Assembly: GCA_964371225.1 (NCBI GenBank) | Contig: CAYJNA010000076.1 | Span: 1 to 12,449, forward strand | Source: CAYJAD01 sp964371225 | GTDB taxonomy: Bacteria; Desulfobacterota; Desulfovibrionia; Desulfovibrionales; Desulfovibrionaceae | DNA: 12,449 nt | Direction: 5' to 3' | Part shown: one piece after another, positions 1-6,417 of the stretch | Layout of the letters: the number at the start of each line of letters is the position of its first letter | Position numbering within the stretch: position 1 is the first letter of the stretch | Notes under the pieces: generated by a model | Told to the model about the DNA's origin: nothing | The model's database searches: none | Seen by the model: only the letters and a program-made list of their open reading frames with translations | Program-made: the position numbers and the translations under genes

Positions 1-415
1 TATTATCCATAGCTTGGCGGAAAAGATCACGGCTTTCAGCTTTTTCGATAACATCAGCTTTGGCACCAATGAGCTCTACGCCGCATTCTTCTAAAACACC
101 ACTTTTGGCAAGACCAAGAGCTGCGTTTAAACCAGTTTGCCCGCCTAAAGTGGGTAAAATGGCACAGGGGCGTTCTTTGCGCACAATGGCTGCAAGGGTA
201 TCATGCTCAATGGGCTCCACATAGGTTTTATCTGCAAGGCCCGGGTCAGTCATGATGGTGGCAGGGTTAGAGTTCACAAGAATTACTTCAAAGCCTTCTT
301 CTTTAAGGGCTTTTACCGCTTGCGAACCGGAATAGTCAAATTCACAGGCCTGTCCGATGACAATGGGGCCAGCCCCAATGACCATAATCTTTTTTAAATC
401 AGTGCGTTTTGGCAT
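1..415 (-). CDS. carB: carbamoyl-phosphate synthase large subunit, N-terminal part (runs off the left edge)
   Basis: This is the first 138 or so codons of the large subunit of carbamoyl-phosphate synthase. The enzyme makes carbamoyl phosphate from bicarbonate, ammonia (from glutamine via CarA) and ATP in the cytoplasm, for pyrimidine and arginine synthesis. The visible N-terminus opens MPKRTDLKKIMVIGAGPIVIG and continues with QACEFDYSG, the NSNPATIMTDP segment and LPTLGGQTGLNAAL. These belong to the pre-ATP-grasp and first ATP-grasp regions and are diagnostic of CarB. The family is about 1,070 residues long, so most of the gene lies outside the window. The ATG at 415 is the only start that gives the standard N-terminus; the Shine-Dalgarno before it is weak. 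carA is not directly upstream. Candidate promoters lie at 532-560 and 664-692. Identification is secure. Confidence 0.97.
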   Translation of the reverse strand, partial: MPKRTDLKKIMVIGAGPIVIGQACEFDYSGSQAVKALKEEGFEVILVNSNPATIMTDPGLADKTYVEPIEHDTLAAIVRKERPCAILPTLGGQTGLNAALGLAKSGVLEECGVELIGAKADVIEKAESRDLFRQAMDN

Positions 416-447
416 GGTTGATTTATCTCATTTGCTATTTAGTGGTG

Positions 448-467
448 ACAACATGGCACAACATGGC
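448..467 (-). repeat. tandem 10-base repeat in the carB leader
   Basis: The plus strand carries ACAACATGGC twice in perfect tandem (448-457 and 458-467). A partial third copy, sharing GGCACAACA, lies at 474-482. On the transcribed strand these read as repeated GCCATGTTGT units in the carB 5' leader, 30 to 70 bases before the start codon. Function is unknown; protein binding or RNA structure is possible. Confidence 0.8.
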
Positions 468-495
468 GCGATAGGCACAACAGGCGTCATCGCGC
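466..495 (-). promoter_or_regulatory. inverted repeat (possible hairpin) in the carB leader
   Basis: GCGCGAT (466-472) is perfectly complementary to ATCGCGC (489-495), with a 16-base loop. In RNA this would form a GC-rich 7-bp stem about 50 bases upstream of the carB start, overlapping the tandem repeats. No U-tract follows, so it is not an intrinsic terminator. It could be a leader structure or an operator. Confidence 0.4.
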
Positions 496-531
496 TACGA
501 GTAAATATGTTAGCTTGTACAAAAACAACTC

Positions 532-560
532 ATCTTAAAGAAGCTTAGTCGTGGCGTCAA
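532..560 (-). promoter_or_regulatory. sigma-70-type promoter for carB
   Basis: On the minus strand, a -35 element TTGACG (560-555) and a -10 element TAAGAT (537-532) are separated by exactly 17 bases. The predicted transcript would start near 525 and carry a leader of about 110 bases containing the tandem repeats and the hairpin. Both hexamers are close to consensus. Confidence 0.6.
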
Positions 561-663
561 GTGGCAATATGGAGCATATAGTGCAAAAGGAGTGTGCGTT
601 GCAATGAGCTGAGGCGAGAAAAAGCGCTTGAGAATGAGACGGTTATGACTCCATAGTGAAAAG

Positions 664-692
664 ATTGTAAATAATACCTTGTGGCTTGGCAA
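664..692 (-). promoter_or_regulatory. second candidate sigma-70-type promoter upstream of carB
   Basis: On the minus strand, TTGCCA (692-687) and TACAAT (669-664) are separated by 17 bases, a good match to consensus. The transcript would start near 657 and could either reach carB through a leader of about 240 bases or be a separate short RNA. No intrinsic terminator is visible between here and carB. Confidence 0.5.
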
Positions 693-835
693 GAAAAAAT
701 ACTGCCTTAATATTTTTTGCACATACATAAAATACTTGCTCACGAAGCCCTTATAAAGGCAATGCAAAAGAAATTAGGAAAAGTACGTCGGTGAAATAGG
801 GAAGTTGCGTGAAGTTTTATGAAGGGAACCGAGCA

Positions 836-891
836 ATACACAGTGTACCGCTGCAATACGAAGTAAAAACTGCATAGGATACACTGTGTAT
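836..891. repeat. pair of ATACAC-N-GTGTAT palindromes
   Basis: TACACAGTGTA (837-847) and TACACTGTGTA (880-890) are each palindromic around a single central base. Their centres, at 842 and 885, are 43 bases apart, about four helical turns. The right copy extends to a perfect 13-base palindrome. The two copies are also complementary to each other, and short matches (CC/GG and TGCA/TGCA) between them could extend a cruciform or RNA hairpin. They look like paired operators for a dimeric regulator that I cannot name. Confidence 0.6.
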
Positions 892-1014
892 GCTAACGCC
901 ATATCTCTTGCACGGCGTCAATTATCTTTAGCAGAAATCGTGCCAAGGGCAAGTACTTACATTAATAGACATATAACTTCGAATAAAAATAGAAGTGGCA
1001 AAAAATTACTCTAC

Positions 1015-1033
1015 AAAAAATGGGCACTGCCCA
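1015..1033 (-). terminator. possible intrinsic terminator of the secreted-protein gene
   Basis: On the minus strand TGGGC-AGT-GCCCA forms a 5-bp GC-rich stem with a 3-base loop, followed immediately by six T residues. It lies about 80 bases after the stop codon of the gene ending at 1114. The stem is short, so strength is uncertain. Confidence 0.45.
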
Positions 1034-1113
1034 AAAAACGTACAGATGGCGCAACAAAGTGTCTAGCAATAAAATATATGCTAGTTTTCTTGAAATCGCC
1101 AATTTTTTAAAGC

Positions 1114-1497
1114 TTATTTACGTACAAAAGTTCCGTAAAGAGCCTTGGTGCAACCATCTTCTTCTGCAGCGCCGCCCTTGGTGTCAGTAATAGATACTGT
1201 GTTATTATCGGGGCTTATGTTGAAATTATAAAGACCAGATTCGCCGTTGGTGCTTTCTATGTTTTCAAGACCAGCGGTACCATCGCACAATTCTTGTCCA
1301 GATTCATTGCTGAAGGTGTAGAGGAAATAGGCAAATCCTGCAGGATTTTCCCTGAAATTTGTGATGGAAATGGTGATTTTTGTGTCTTTGTTATAAAAGT
1401 CTCCCCACCAATTGGGGCCATCATCAGCTACAGAAAGACCTGACAAAGCCATTAATAATCCTAAAGTGGTGCCTGCGGTGAGTAAAAATTTTTTCAT
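1114..1497 (-). CDS. small secreted protein, not recognised
   Basis: A 127-residue protein of unknown family. Residues 1-24 form a classic Sec signal peptide: Lys2-Lys3, a hydrophobic stretch around 4-21, and SVA just before Asp25-Asp26, which suits signal peptidase I. The mature form of about 103 residues is acidic and rich in Gly, Asn and alternating beta-type segments such as TKITISIT. It has two cysteines (in ELCDG and EDGCTK) that could form one disulfide in the periplasm, and ends with YGTFVRK. A small beta-sandwich or barrel is an inference only. The ATG at 1497 follows a strong GAGGAGA ribosome site. A sigma-54-like element lies upstream at 1532-1547, the same promoter class as the flagellar operons here. 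It stands alone, with a possible terminator at 1015-1033. Reality as a gene is very likely; function is unknown. Confidence 0.88.
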   Translation of the reverse strand: MKKFLLTAGTTLGLLMALSGLSVADDGPNWWGDFYNKDTKITISITNFRENPAGFAYFLYTFSNESGQELCDGTAGLENIESTNGESGLYNFNISPDNNTVSITDTKGGAAEEDGCTKALYGTFVRK

Positions 1498-1531
1498 GAA
1501 TGTCTCCTCTAATATATATTTCTATTTATTA

Positions 1532-1547
1532 AGCAAGTACCATTCCA
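1532..1547 (-). promoter_or_regulatory. sigma-54-like (-24/-12) promoter of the secreted-protein gene
   Basis: On the minus strand TGGAATGGTACTTGCT has GG and GC separated by exactly 10 bases and a perfect TTGCT -12 half. The -24 half TGGAAT departs from TGGCAC at two positions. The predicted start near 1521 leaves a 24-base leader with the ribosome site at the normal place. It is weaker than the flgB site but the geometry is right. Confidence 0.6.
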
Positions 1548-1637
1548 AGTGAGGAGTTCTACAAAACATTCTTATTACTATGTGTACAAAATTTCTGTTT
1601 TTGGCTTTGATGGCTACGGGGAAAAACAATTTTATGC

Positions 1638-1658
1638 GCTAAAAGACAGGTTTTTAGC
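1638..1658. promoter_or_regulatory. inverted repeat, possible activator site
   Basis: GCTAAAA (1638-1644) and TTTTAGC (1652-1658) form a 7-base dyad with a 7-base spacer. Its centre is about 127 bases upstream of the start predicted from the sigma-54-like element, a normal distance for an enhancer-binding activator. It resembles the dyad upstream of fliF (9489-9522). Confidence 0.35.
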
Positions 1659-1722
1659 TGCTATTACTTTTAAATTGTATTTTCAAAGGGGATAGAGACT
1701 AGGGGGATTTGGGGAGGGTATG

Positions 1723-1755
1723 ACGGGGGAAAACCGTAAAAAGGTCTTCCCCCGT
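1723..1755 (-). terminator. strong hairpin downstream of lysA
   Basis: Arms at 1723-1735 and 1743-1755 pair over 13 bases with a single mismatch, around a 7-base loop; the outer part is ACGGGGG/CCCCCGT. It lies 35 bases past the lysA stop. Neither strand has a U-tract after it, so it may end transcription poorly on its own and serve instead as a 3' mRNA stabiliser or a factor-dependent stop. Confidence 0.55.
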
Positions 1756-1789
1756 ACATAGGTCAACAATAGATGGTCAATACTTTTTT

Positions 1790-3061
1790 TTAGAAATCAT
1801 AGCCACGCATGAGATCTTCTATGGTATCACGACGACGGATAAGACGATGATTGCCGTCTTTATCAATGAGTACCTCGGCAGGGCGTAGGCGTTGATTGTA
1901 TGTGGAAGACATAACATAGCCATAAGCACCGGCATCTAAAATACCCAAGGTGTCACCTTCTTCAATGCGTGGAAGCATACGTTTTTTAGCTAAAATATCG
2001 CCGCTTTCGCAAATATTACCCACCACAGATTGTTCAATGAGCTCCGCGTCGGGGCTACCATTTGGGCGGTACACTTCCACATCATGGTGAGAGTCGTACA
2101 TCATGGGGCGCGCCAACACATTAAAGCCTAAATCAGTGCCCACATAGATGTTTTCGCCATTGGTTTTAGTTACATGTACAGAACCTAATAATACGGAACA
2201 CTCTGCCACCACATAGCGACCGGGTTCCACAAAGAATTTCCCAGTATAACCGGTTTTTTGTGCCCATTGGCTGATGAGGGTGTGTAATTTTGTGCTCAGC
2301 TCTTGCATATCAAGACGAGGTTGATCTTCATACTTACGATAAGGAATGCCAAAGCCACCGCCAAAGTCAATGACTTCCAGTTTTTCCAAGGCGCCTTGTG
2401 GTAAGGTTTCGGCCAAGGAAAGCAAGAAGGCAGCGGCATCAAGATAGCCATCAGCTTCCATGAAGAGGGAGCCAATATGCTGATTAATGCCTGCAAGAGT
2501 CAGATTGTATTTTTCTAGCACTGCAAAGACATCTGCCACCATGTCAGGAGTTACGCCAAATTTAGTTTCTTTACCGGCGGTAATAACTTTTTGGTGATGT
2601 CCTGCCCCAATGCCGGGGTTAAAACGCACCATCACTTTACCACCCTTATTCAAAGAGCCCAAAAGCTCTAACTGAGACAAGGAGTCTACGCTAATAAGCA
2701 GATTGTTATTGACGGCATTTTGTAATTCTTCTGCAGAAACATTATTACAAACATAGAGGATTTTTTCATTGGGAAAACCGGCTTTTTGATTCATGAACAA
2801 TTCACCGGGGCTCATGGCATCTACCACACAATTTTCTTGATGAATAATTTTCAAAAGCTCAAGGTTGGTATTGGCTTTGGCAGAATAGTTTACGCGAAAG
2901 CCTTCATGGCTGGAAAGAGCGTTCAGTTCTTGGCAGCGTGTGCGTAAGATATTTTCATTATAAACATAAAGGGGGGTGCCATAGGTTGCAGCAAGTTCTT
3001 GGGGGGTGCTGTTTCCAAAAAAATTACAAGAGTCTGTATAAGTGGAGCGTACGTTAGCCAT
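1790..3061 (-). CDS. lysA: diaminopimelate decarboxylase
   Basis: A PLP-dependent fold-III enzyme that decarboxylates meso-diaminopimelate to L-lysine, the last step of lysine synthesis, in the cytoplasm. Counting from the start chosen here (423 residues): YSAKAN carries the PLP lysine at about 62; HIGS is near 195; the glycine loop DFGGGFG, which binds the PLP phosphate, is near 232; EPGRY is near 279; CESGD, with the catalytic Cys supplied across the dimer, is near 351; YGYVMSS is near 380. Length is normal. The ATG at 3061 is preferred because ATGAGG sits six bases before it. The ATG at 3073 would add only MRFT and has no ribosome site. The gene has its own promoter (3096-3123) and ends before a hairpin (1723-1755). 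It lies where fliJ might be expected after fliI, but has no functional link to flagella. Confidence 0.96.
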   Translation of the reverse strand: MANVRSTYTDSCNFFGNSTPQELAATYGTPLYVYNENILRTRCQELNALSSHEGFRVNYSAKANTNLELLKIIHQENCVVDAMSPGELFMNQKAGFPNEKILYVCNNVSAEELQNAVNNNLLISVDSLSQLELLGSLNKGGKVMVRFNPGIGAGHHQKVITAGKETKFGVTPDMVADVFAVLEKYNLTLAGINQHIGSLFMEADGYLDAAAFLLSLAETLPQGALEKLEVIDFGGGFGIPYRKYEDQPRLDMQELSTKLHTLISQWAQKTGYTGKFFVEPGRYVVAECSVLLGSVHVTKTNGENIYVGTDLGFNVLARPMMYDSHHDVEVYRPNGSPDAELIEQSVVGNICESGDILAKKRMLPRIEEGDTLGILDAGAYGYVMSSTYNQRLRPAEVLIDKDGNHRLIRRRDTIEDLMRGYDF

Positions 3062-3095
3062 GGTAAACCTCATTATAAAAATTTGTGAAGGAGAA

Positions 3096-3123
3096 TTTTT
3101 AACTAGGTAGGGCGCTTTGTCAA
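3096..3123 (-). promoter_or_regulatory. promoter of lysA
   Basis: A perfect -35 element TTGACA (3123-3118) is followed, after 16 bases, by TAAAAA (3101-3096), a weaker -10. The transcript would start near 3088 and have a leader of about 27 bases. This allows lysA to be expressed separately from the flagellar operon upstream. Confidence 0.5.
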
Positions 3124-3287
3124 GCAGGAAGAAAAGAGGATATGATATTGCTTTGGAGAAGATACTTTTTTGGGGGAATTTTACCGCAAAAAAATTATGC
3201 TTAAGGGAAATACAAAGATAATAAAGCAGATATTATAGCGTCAATGAGGATGTTGTTTTGCAGAGCTTACTTTGCAAATAGTGCTTT

Positions 3288-4721
3288 TTAGCCATTCACC
3301 AACATTCTCATGGCTTGCATGGATTGTTCAAGCGTTTGAGAATCTTCTACACTTTGCTGTAGAAAGGTGTTAATATGGGGTATTTTAGCAATGGAGGCAT
3401 CAATATCAGGATTAGAGCCTTGGGCATAAGCACCAATGGTAATCATATCTTCAGCCTTACGATAGGTGCTCATAAGTGAGGTAACACAACGACCCGCCAA
3501 AATATCAGGCTGATCACAAATGTCAGAGCGCAAACGGCTGATGGATTTAAGTACATCAATGGCGGGAAAGTGACCTTGGTCGGCTAAGTCGCGGGTAAGG
3601 ACAATATGCCCGTCCAAGATAGAGCGAACGGCGTCGGCAATGGGTTCGTTAAAGTCATCCCCATCCACAAGAACGGTATAAATGCCTGTGATGGTGCCCT
3701 TATGAGAGCGACCGGCACGTTCTAATAATTTAGGTAATTGAGCAAAAACTGTGGGGGTATAGCCCTTGGTGGTGGGTGGTTCGCCAATGGCAAGACCCAC
3801 TTCGCGGGCGGCCATGGCAAAACGCGTAACAGAGTCCATCATCAACAAGACGTCTTTGCCCTTATCGCGAAAATATTCGGCGGCGGCGGTGGCGGCATAG
3901 GCAGCACGCATACGCACCAAGGGAGATTGATCTGACGTGGCAATGACCAGCACAGAACGCGCCATTCCCTCTGGCCCAAGATCACGCTCCATAAATTCTA
4001 ATACTTCGCGTCCACGTTCGCCAATGAGGGCTATGACGTTGACATCGGCCTTGGTATAGCGCGCCATCATGCCCATAAGTGTAGATTTACCTACCCCGGA
4101 GCCGGCCATAATGCCCACGCGTTGCCCTTTGCCAAGGGTGAGTAAACTATTGATACTGCGTACACCCACATCAAGAATATCCGTGATGCGTGGGCGTTGT
4201 AATGGGCTTGGAGGGTCGGCATAAATGGGTGCCATATCTTGTTGCCATGTAGTTAAGGCTTCAGGCAACCAAACAGGGCTAAAAGCTTTTTGCTCTTCCA
4301 TTTTTTGTGTGAAAACATCTATGTTTTCTGGTTGCTGCCCTGATGCCGAAGAAAAAATTTCTGTGCTTATGGGAGGGCCACCGTCCAAGGGGGCACCAAA
4401 AGCATCAAGGGTGCGGCCTAATATATGTGGCCCCACGGGAAAATAGGGAGGCAAAGAGGAGTTGCGAATAAGACTGCCGGGGCGAATGCCGCGCATGTCC
4501 CCATAGGGCATGAAAAGTAAATTATTATCGCGAAAGCCTACCACTTCCGCGGCAATACCTTCAGCACCTGTGTCTGGAATCATATGACAAACAGCGCCAA
4601 GGGGCATGCGGAGACCGCTACCTTCTGCCACAAGACCCACCACTTTGGTGACTTTGCCAAAAATTTGTAGGGGACTGGCCTTTTCTAAGAGCTGCCGGCA
4701 CGTGCGCGGATCTAGCTTCAT
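3288..4721 (-). CDS. fliI: flagellum-specific export ATPase FliI
   Basis: The hexameric cytoplasmic ATPase of the flagellar type III export apparatus, related to the F1-ATPase beta subunit; it helps deliver rod, hook and filament subunits to the export gate. In the 477 residues, the Walker A motif GSGVGKST is at 207-214, the catalytic GERGRE at 234-239 and the Walker B region with DSVTRFA around 292-302. The C-terminal region has GHIVLTRDLADQGHFPAIDV. Between the N-terminal barrel and the catalytic domain, about residues 117-168 form a longer linker than in enteric FliI (see findings). The ATG at 4721 overlaps the fliH stop by four bases (ATGA) and follows an AAGGA site, so the two are translationally coupled. 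It is the last gene of the fliF block; no clear intrinsic terminator follows. Confidence 0.97.
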   Translation of the reverse strand: MKLDPRTCRQLLEKASPLQIFGKVTKVVGLVAEGSGLRMPLGAVCHMIPDTGAEGIAAEVVGFRDNNLLFMPYGDMRGIRPGSLIRNSSLPPYFPVGPHILGRTLDAFGAPLDGGPPISTEIFSSASGQQPENIDVFTQKMEEQKAFSPVWLPEALTTWQQDMAPIYADPPSPLQRPRITDILDVGVRSINSLLTLGKGQRVGIMAGSGVGKSTLMGMMARYTKADVNVIALIGERGREVLEFMERDLGPEGMARSVLVIATSDQSPLVRMRAAYAATAAAEYFRDKGKDVLLMMDSVTRFAMAAREVGLAIGEPPTTKGYTPTVFAQLPKLLERAGRSHKGTITGIYTVLVDGDDFNEPIADAVRSILDGHIVLTRDLADQGHFPAIDVLKSISRLRSDICDQPDILAGRCVTSLMSTYRKAEDMITIGAYAQGSNPDIDASIAKIPHINTFLQQSVEDSQTLEQSMQAMRMLVNG

Positions 4722-6415
4722 GCTTTATCCTTCAAAGGACTGTAGGCTTCGTGGCTTTGTTCAAAAAAGGTTTCGCTGTCAAAGTCTTCTTTTTCAAAAG
4801 CACTGATGGGCAGACCTTGTTCATCCAAGGGATTTGGCATGTCTGTATTTAAAGAACCATTGGTTTCGCCATCCAAATCGTCAATACCCAAGTCGTCAAC
4901 AGTCACATTGTCAAGGTCAGAAATGTGCGTAGTAATATCTTCTACTTCTGGTATTTCTTCTGCGCTTTCTTGCATATGCGCGGTGGGAAGTGCTGTTTCC
5001 ACAGGCAACAGTTCTTCTTCCAATTCTTGGCGGCTAGGCTCTAAGCCAAGCAAGCTCTCCATATGTTTTTTTTCTGCCAGCTGCTTTTGCTTTTCAAATT
5101 CTTCAATGGAAACAGGCATACCTTGCACCGTTTCCACATGGTCAAAAGAAACACGCGCTGGGGCTGAAGCAGATGCAGGAGGCGTAAAGTCTGTAGGTGC
5201 CAATGGGTCTGATGCATCAAATTGCAAGGAAGATGTGTCATGAGGTGTATCCATGTGCGCATCTGTCATGGGGTCCGTTATTTGTGGCGGAAAATCATGA
5301 GACATAAATTCCTGATTGGGCAATGGTTCAGAGGCTAGCTTCGCATGTTCAGGCGTCATGCTAGGATTCATTTCCGGTATATGCGCTGTGGCAGGGTCGA
5401 AAATGGGCGCTGTGGATTCCGGTAAGGGAGCCGGTTCAGCGTTGGGGTCTGGCTCCGGTTCTGGCTCTGGCTCTGGCATGACAGGCGTTAGTTCCATAAC
5501 TTTTTGAATTTCTTCTTCTAAAATAGTATGGACGCGCTGCAATGCATCACTTTCCGATTGTGACTCAGGTAAGGAAAGATATTCTATGATATTTTTTACC
5601 ATGGAGTGATAGAGTTCACGACGGCTATCCACTGTACCGGTGAGGCTTTCAGCCACAATATCCCCAGGTTCTAGGGCAGGGTCTGTACTAATGCGCCACG
5701 GGGCAAGGTCAGGGTTTTTTTCCTTGGCAGCGTTGAAAAGGTCTGCCACTACGGATTCATCGTCGGGATTAACGCGTAAGGTCACAGAACGGCGCTCATC
5801 AAGATTGCGTACAGCTCTTAAAAGCATGGCCTCAAGCACTGCGGTATGTTTTTCGCTCAGCACCACATTGGTGCCTTTTTCCACGCAAACTTTGACAAGT
5901 TCTACCAATTCACTGCGCCAGTCATTGAAAATATACATGCTTTGCGCTGTAATAGCTTGCAAAACTCCCGCAACAGAGGAGCCCATAGCCATACGGAAAT
6001 GTGTAAGCTCTTCTTGTGCTGCTGCAATGCCGGCTTGAAAACCTTCTTCGTGGGCAGAGTTACGAATGTGCGTAGCGCTATCCAATTCGCCTTGCGCTTC
6101 ATGGCGTACCTCTTGCGCTTGATTACGTACTTCTTCTGCTGTGGTGTAAGCGGCGCGTGCATCCTCACGTATACGTTCGGCTTCGCGTTCGGCTTCTTCT
6201 AAAACGCTCAGTCTTTCGGTATAGGCTTCGCCTAATATTTCGCGAGCACGATCAATGGCTTTTTGGCGTACTTTTTCTAAATAGTCCTGCTGTGCCTTTT
6301 GATTCCACTGTTCTTGGCGCGAAGCAGCTTGCATGGCATCAAGCTTAGAAAGGCTAGATTCCCTGCTGGCATCTAAAAAGATAGTACCCCATTTTTTAGT
6401 ATCGTCCGTACTCAT
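4718..6415 (-). CDS. fliH: FliH, regulator of the export ATPase, with a very long C-terminal extension
   Basis: FliH dimers bind FliI, restrain its ATPase activity and dock it to the C ring. Residues 1-285 are FliH-like: a charged coiled coil (about 30-110, with EEAEREAERIREDARAAY), then AHEEGFQAGIAAAQEEL near 121-137 (the GxxxG-like entry typical of FliH) and a globular part with VTLRVNPDD near 211 and GDIVAESLTGTVDSRREL near 251, the region related to ATP synthase delta/V-type E subunits. Known FliH proteins are usually about 230-300 residues. This one has 565, because residues 286-565 add an acidic, Pro-rich, probably disordered tail starting with PEPEPEPEPD at 314-323. The reading frame is unbroken and the tail has the same codon style as its neighbours. 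The ATG at 6415 lies two bases after the fliG stop without a clear Shine-Dalgarno, suggesting coupling to fliG. Confidence 0.92.
   Translation of the reverse strand: MSTDDTKKWGTIFLDASRESSLSKLDAMQAASRQEQWNQKAQQDYLEKVRQKAIDRAREILGEAYTERLSVLEEAEREAERIREDARAAYTTAEEVRNQAQEVRHEAQGELDSATHIRNSAHEEGFQAGIAAAQEELTHFRMAMGSSVAGVLQAITAQSMYIFNDWRSELVELVKVCVEKGTNVVLSEKHTAVLEAMLLRAVRNLDERRSVTLRVNPDDESVVADLFNAAKEKNPDLAPWRISTDPALEPGDIVAESLTGTVDSRRELYHSMVKNIIEYLSLPESQSESDALQRVHTILEEEIQKVMELTPVMPEPEPEPEPDPNAEPAPLPESTAPIFDPATAHIPEMNPSMTPEHAKLASEPLPNQEFMSHDFPPQITDPMTDAHMDTPHDTSSLQFDASDPLAPTDFTPPASASAPARVSFDHVETVQGMPVSIEEFEKQKQLAEKKHMESLLGLEPSRQELEEELLPVETALPTAHMQESAEEIPEVEDITTHISDLDNVTVDDLGIDDLDGETNGSLNTDMPNPLDEQGLPISAFEKEDFDSETFFEQSHEAYSPLKDKA
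5451..5474 (-). repeat. hexanucleotide repeat inside fliH
   Basis: Four consecutive six-base units of the form GGCTCT (two exact, two with one or two changes) encode part of the alternating Glu-Pro run in the FliH tail. Being a multiple of three, changes in copy number would alter the length of the run without breaking the frame. Confidence 0.75.
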
Positions 6416-6417
6416 GA

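Larger units (their letters stand above)
416..1113. other. long intergenic region between carB and the secreted-protein gene
   Basis: This stretch of about 700 bases holds no gene I can support. Open frames at 510-767 (minus) and 886-1110 (plus) lack recognisable family features, good ribosome sites or plausible composition. Reading toward carB it contains a weak terminator for the upstream gene (1015-1033), a pair of short palindromes (837-890), two candidate promoters pointing at carB (664-692 and 532-560) and a repeat-bearing carB leader (448-495). It may be the full control region of carB, possibly with an unrecognised small RNA. Confidence 0.7.

Noticed and set aside
454..468. TGGCAC on the plus strand resembling a sigma-54 -24 element
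   Set aside because: The GC falls nine, not ten, bases after GG, it comes from the tandem repeat, and no gene lies downstream on that strand.
510..767. 85-codon open frame on the minus strand upstream of carB
   Set aside because: It spans both candidate carB promoters, has no good ribosome site and its translation is rich in Phe, His and Cys with no recognisable pattern; most likely chance.
886..1110. 74-codon open frame on the plus strand
   Set aside because: It starts inside the right-hand palindrome, has no ribosome site, overlaps the candidate terminator at 1015-1033 and looks like translated non-coding DNA (many Lys, Arg and Ile).
3257..3278. TTTGCA/TGCAAA inverted repeat as the fliI terminator
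   Set aside because: Only 6 bp, AT-rich, with a 10-base loop and no U-tract on the minus strand; too weak to call.
4806..5243. 145-codon plus-strand open frame opposite fliH
   Set aside because: Ser-rich translation is the antisense shadow of the acidic FliH tail; no ribosome site or family features.
5640..6202. Long plus-strand open frames opposite fliH
   Set aside because: Antisense shadows of the conserved FliH core, which has the clear family signature.
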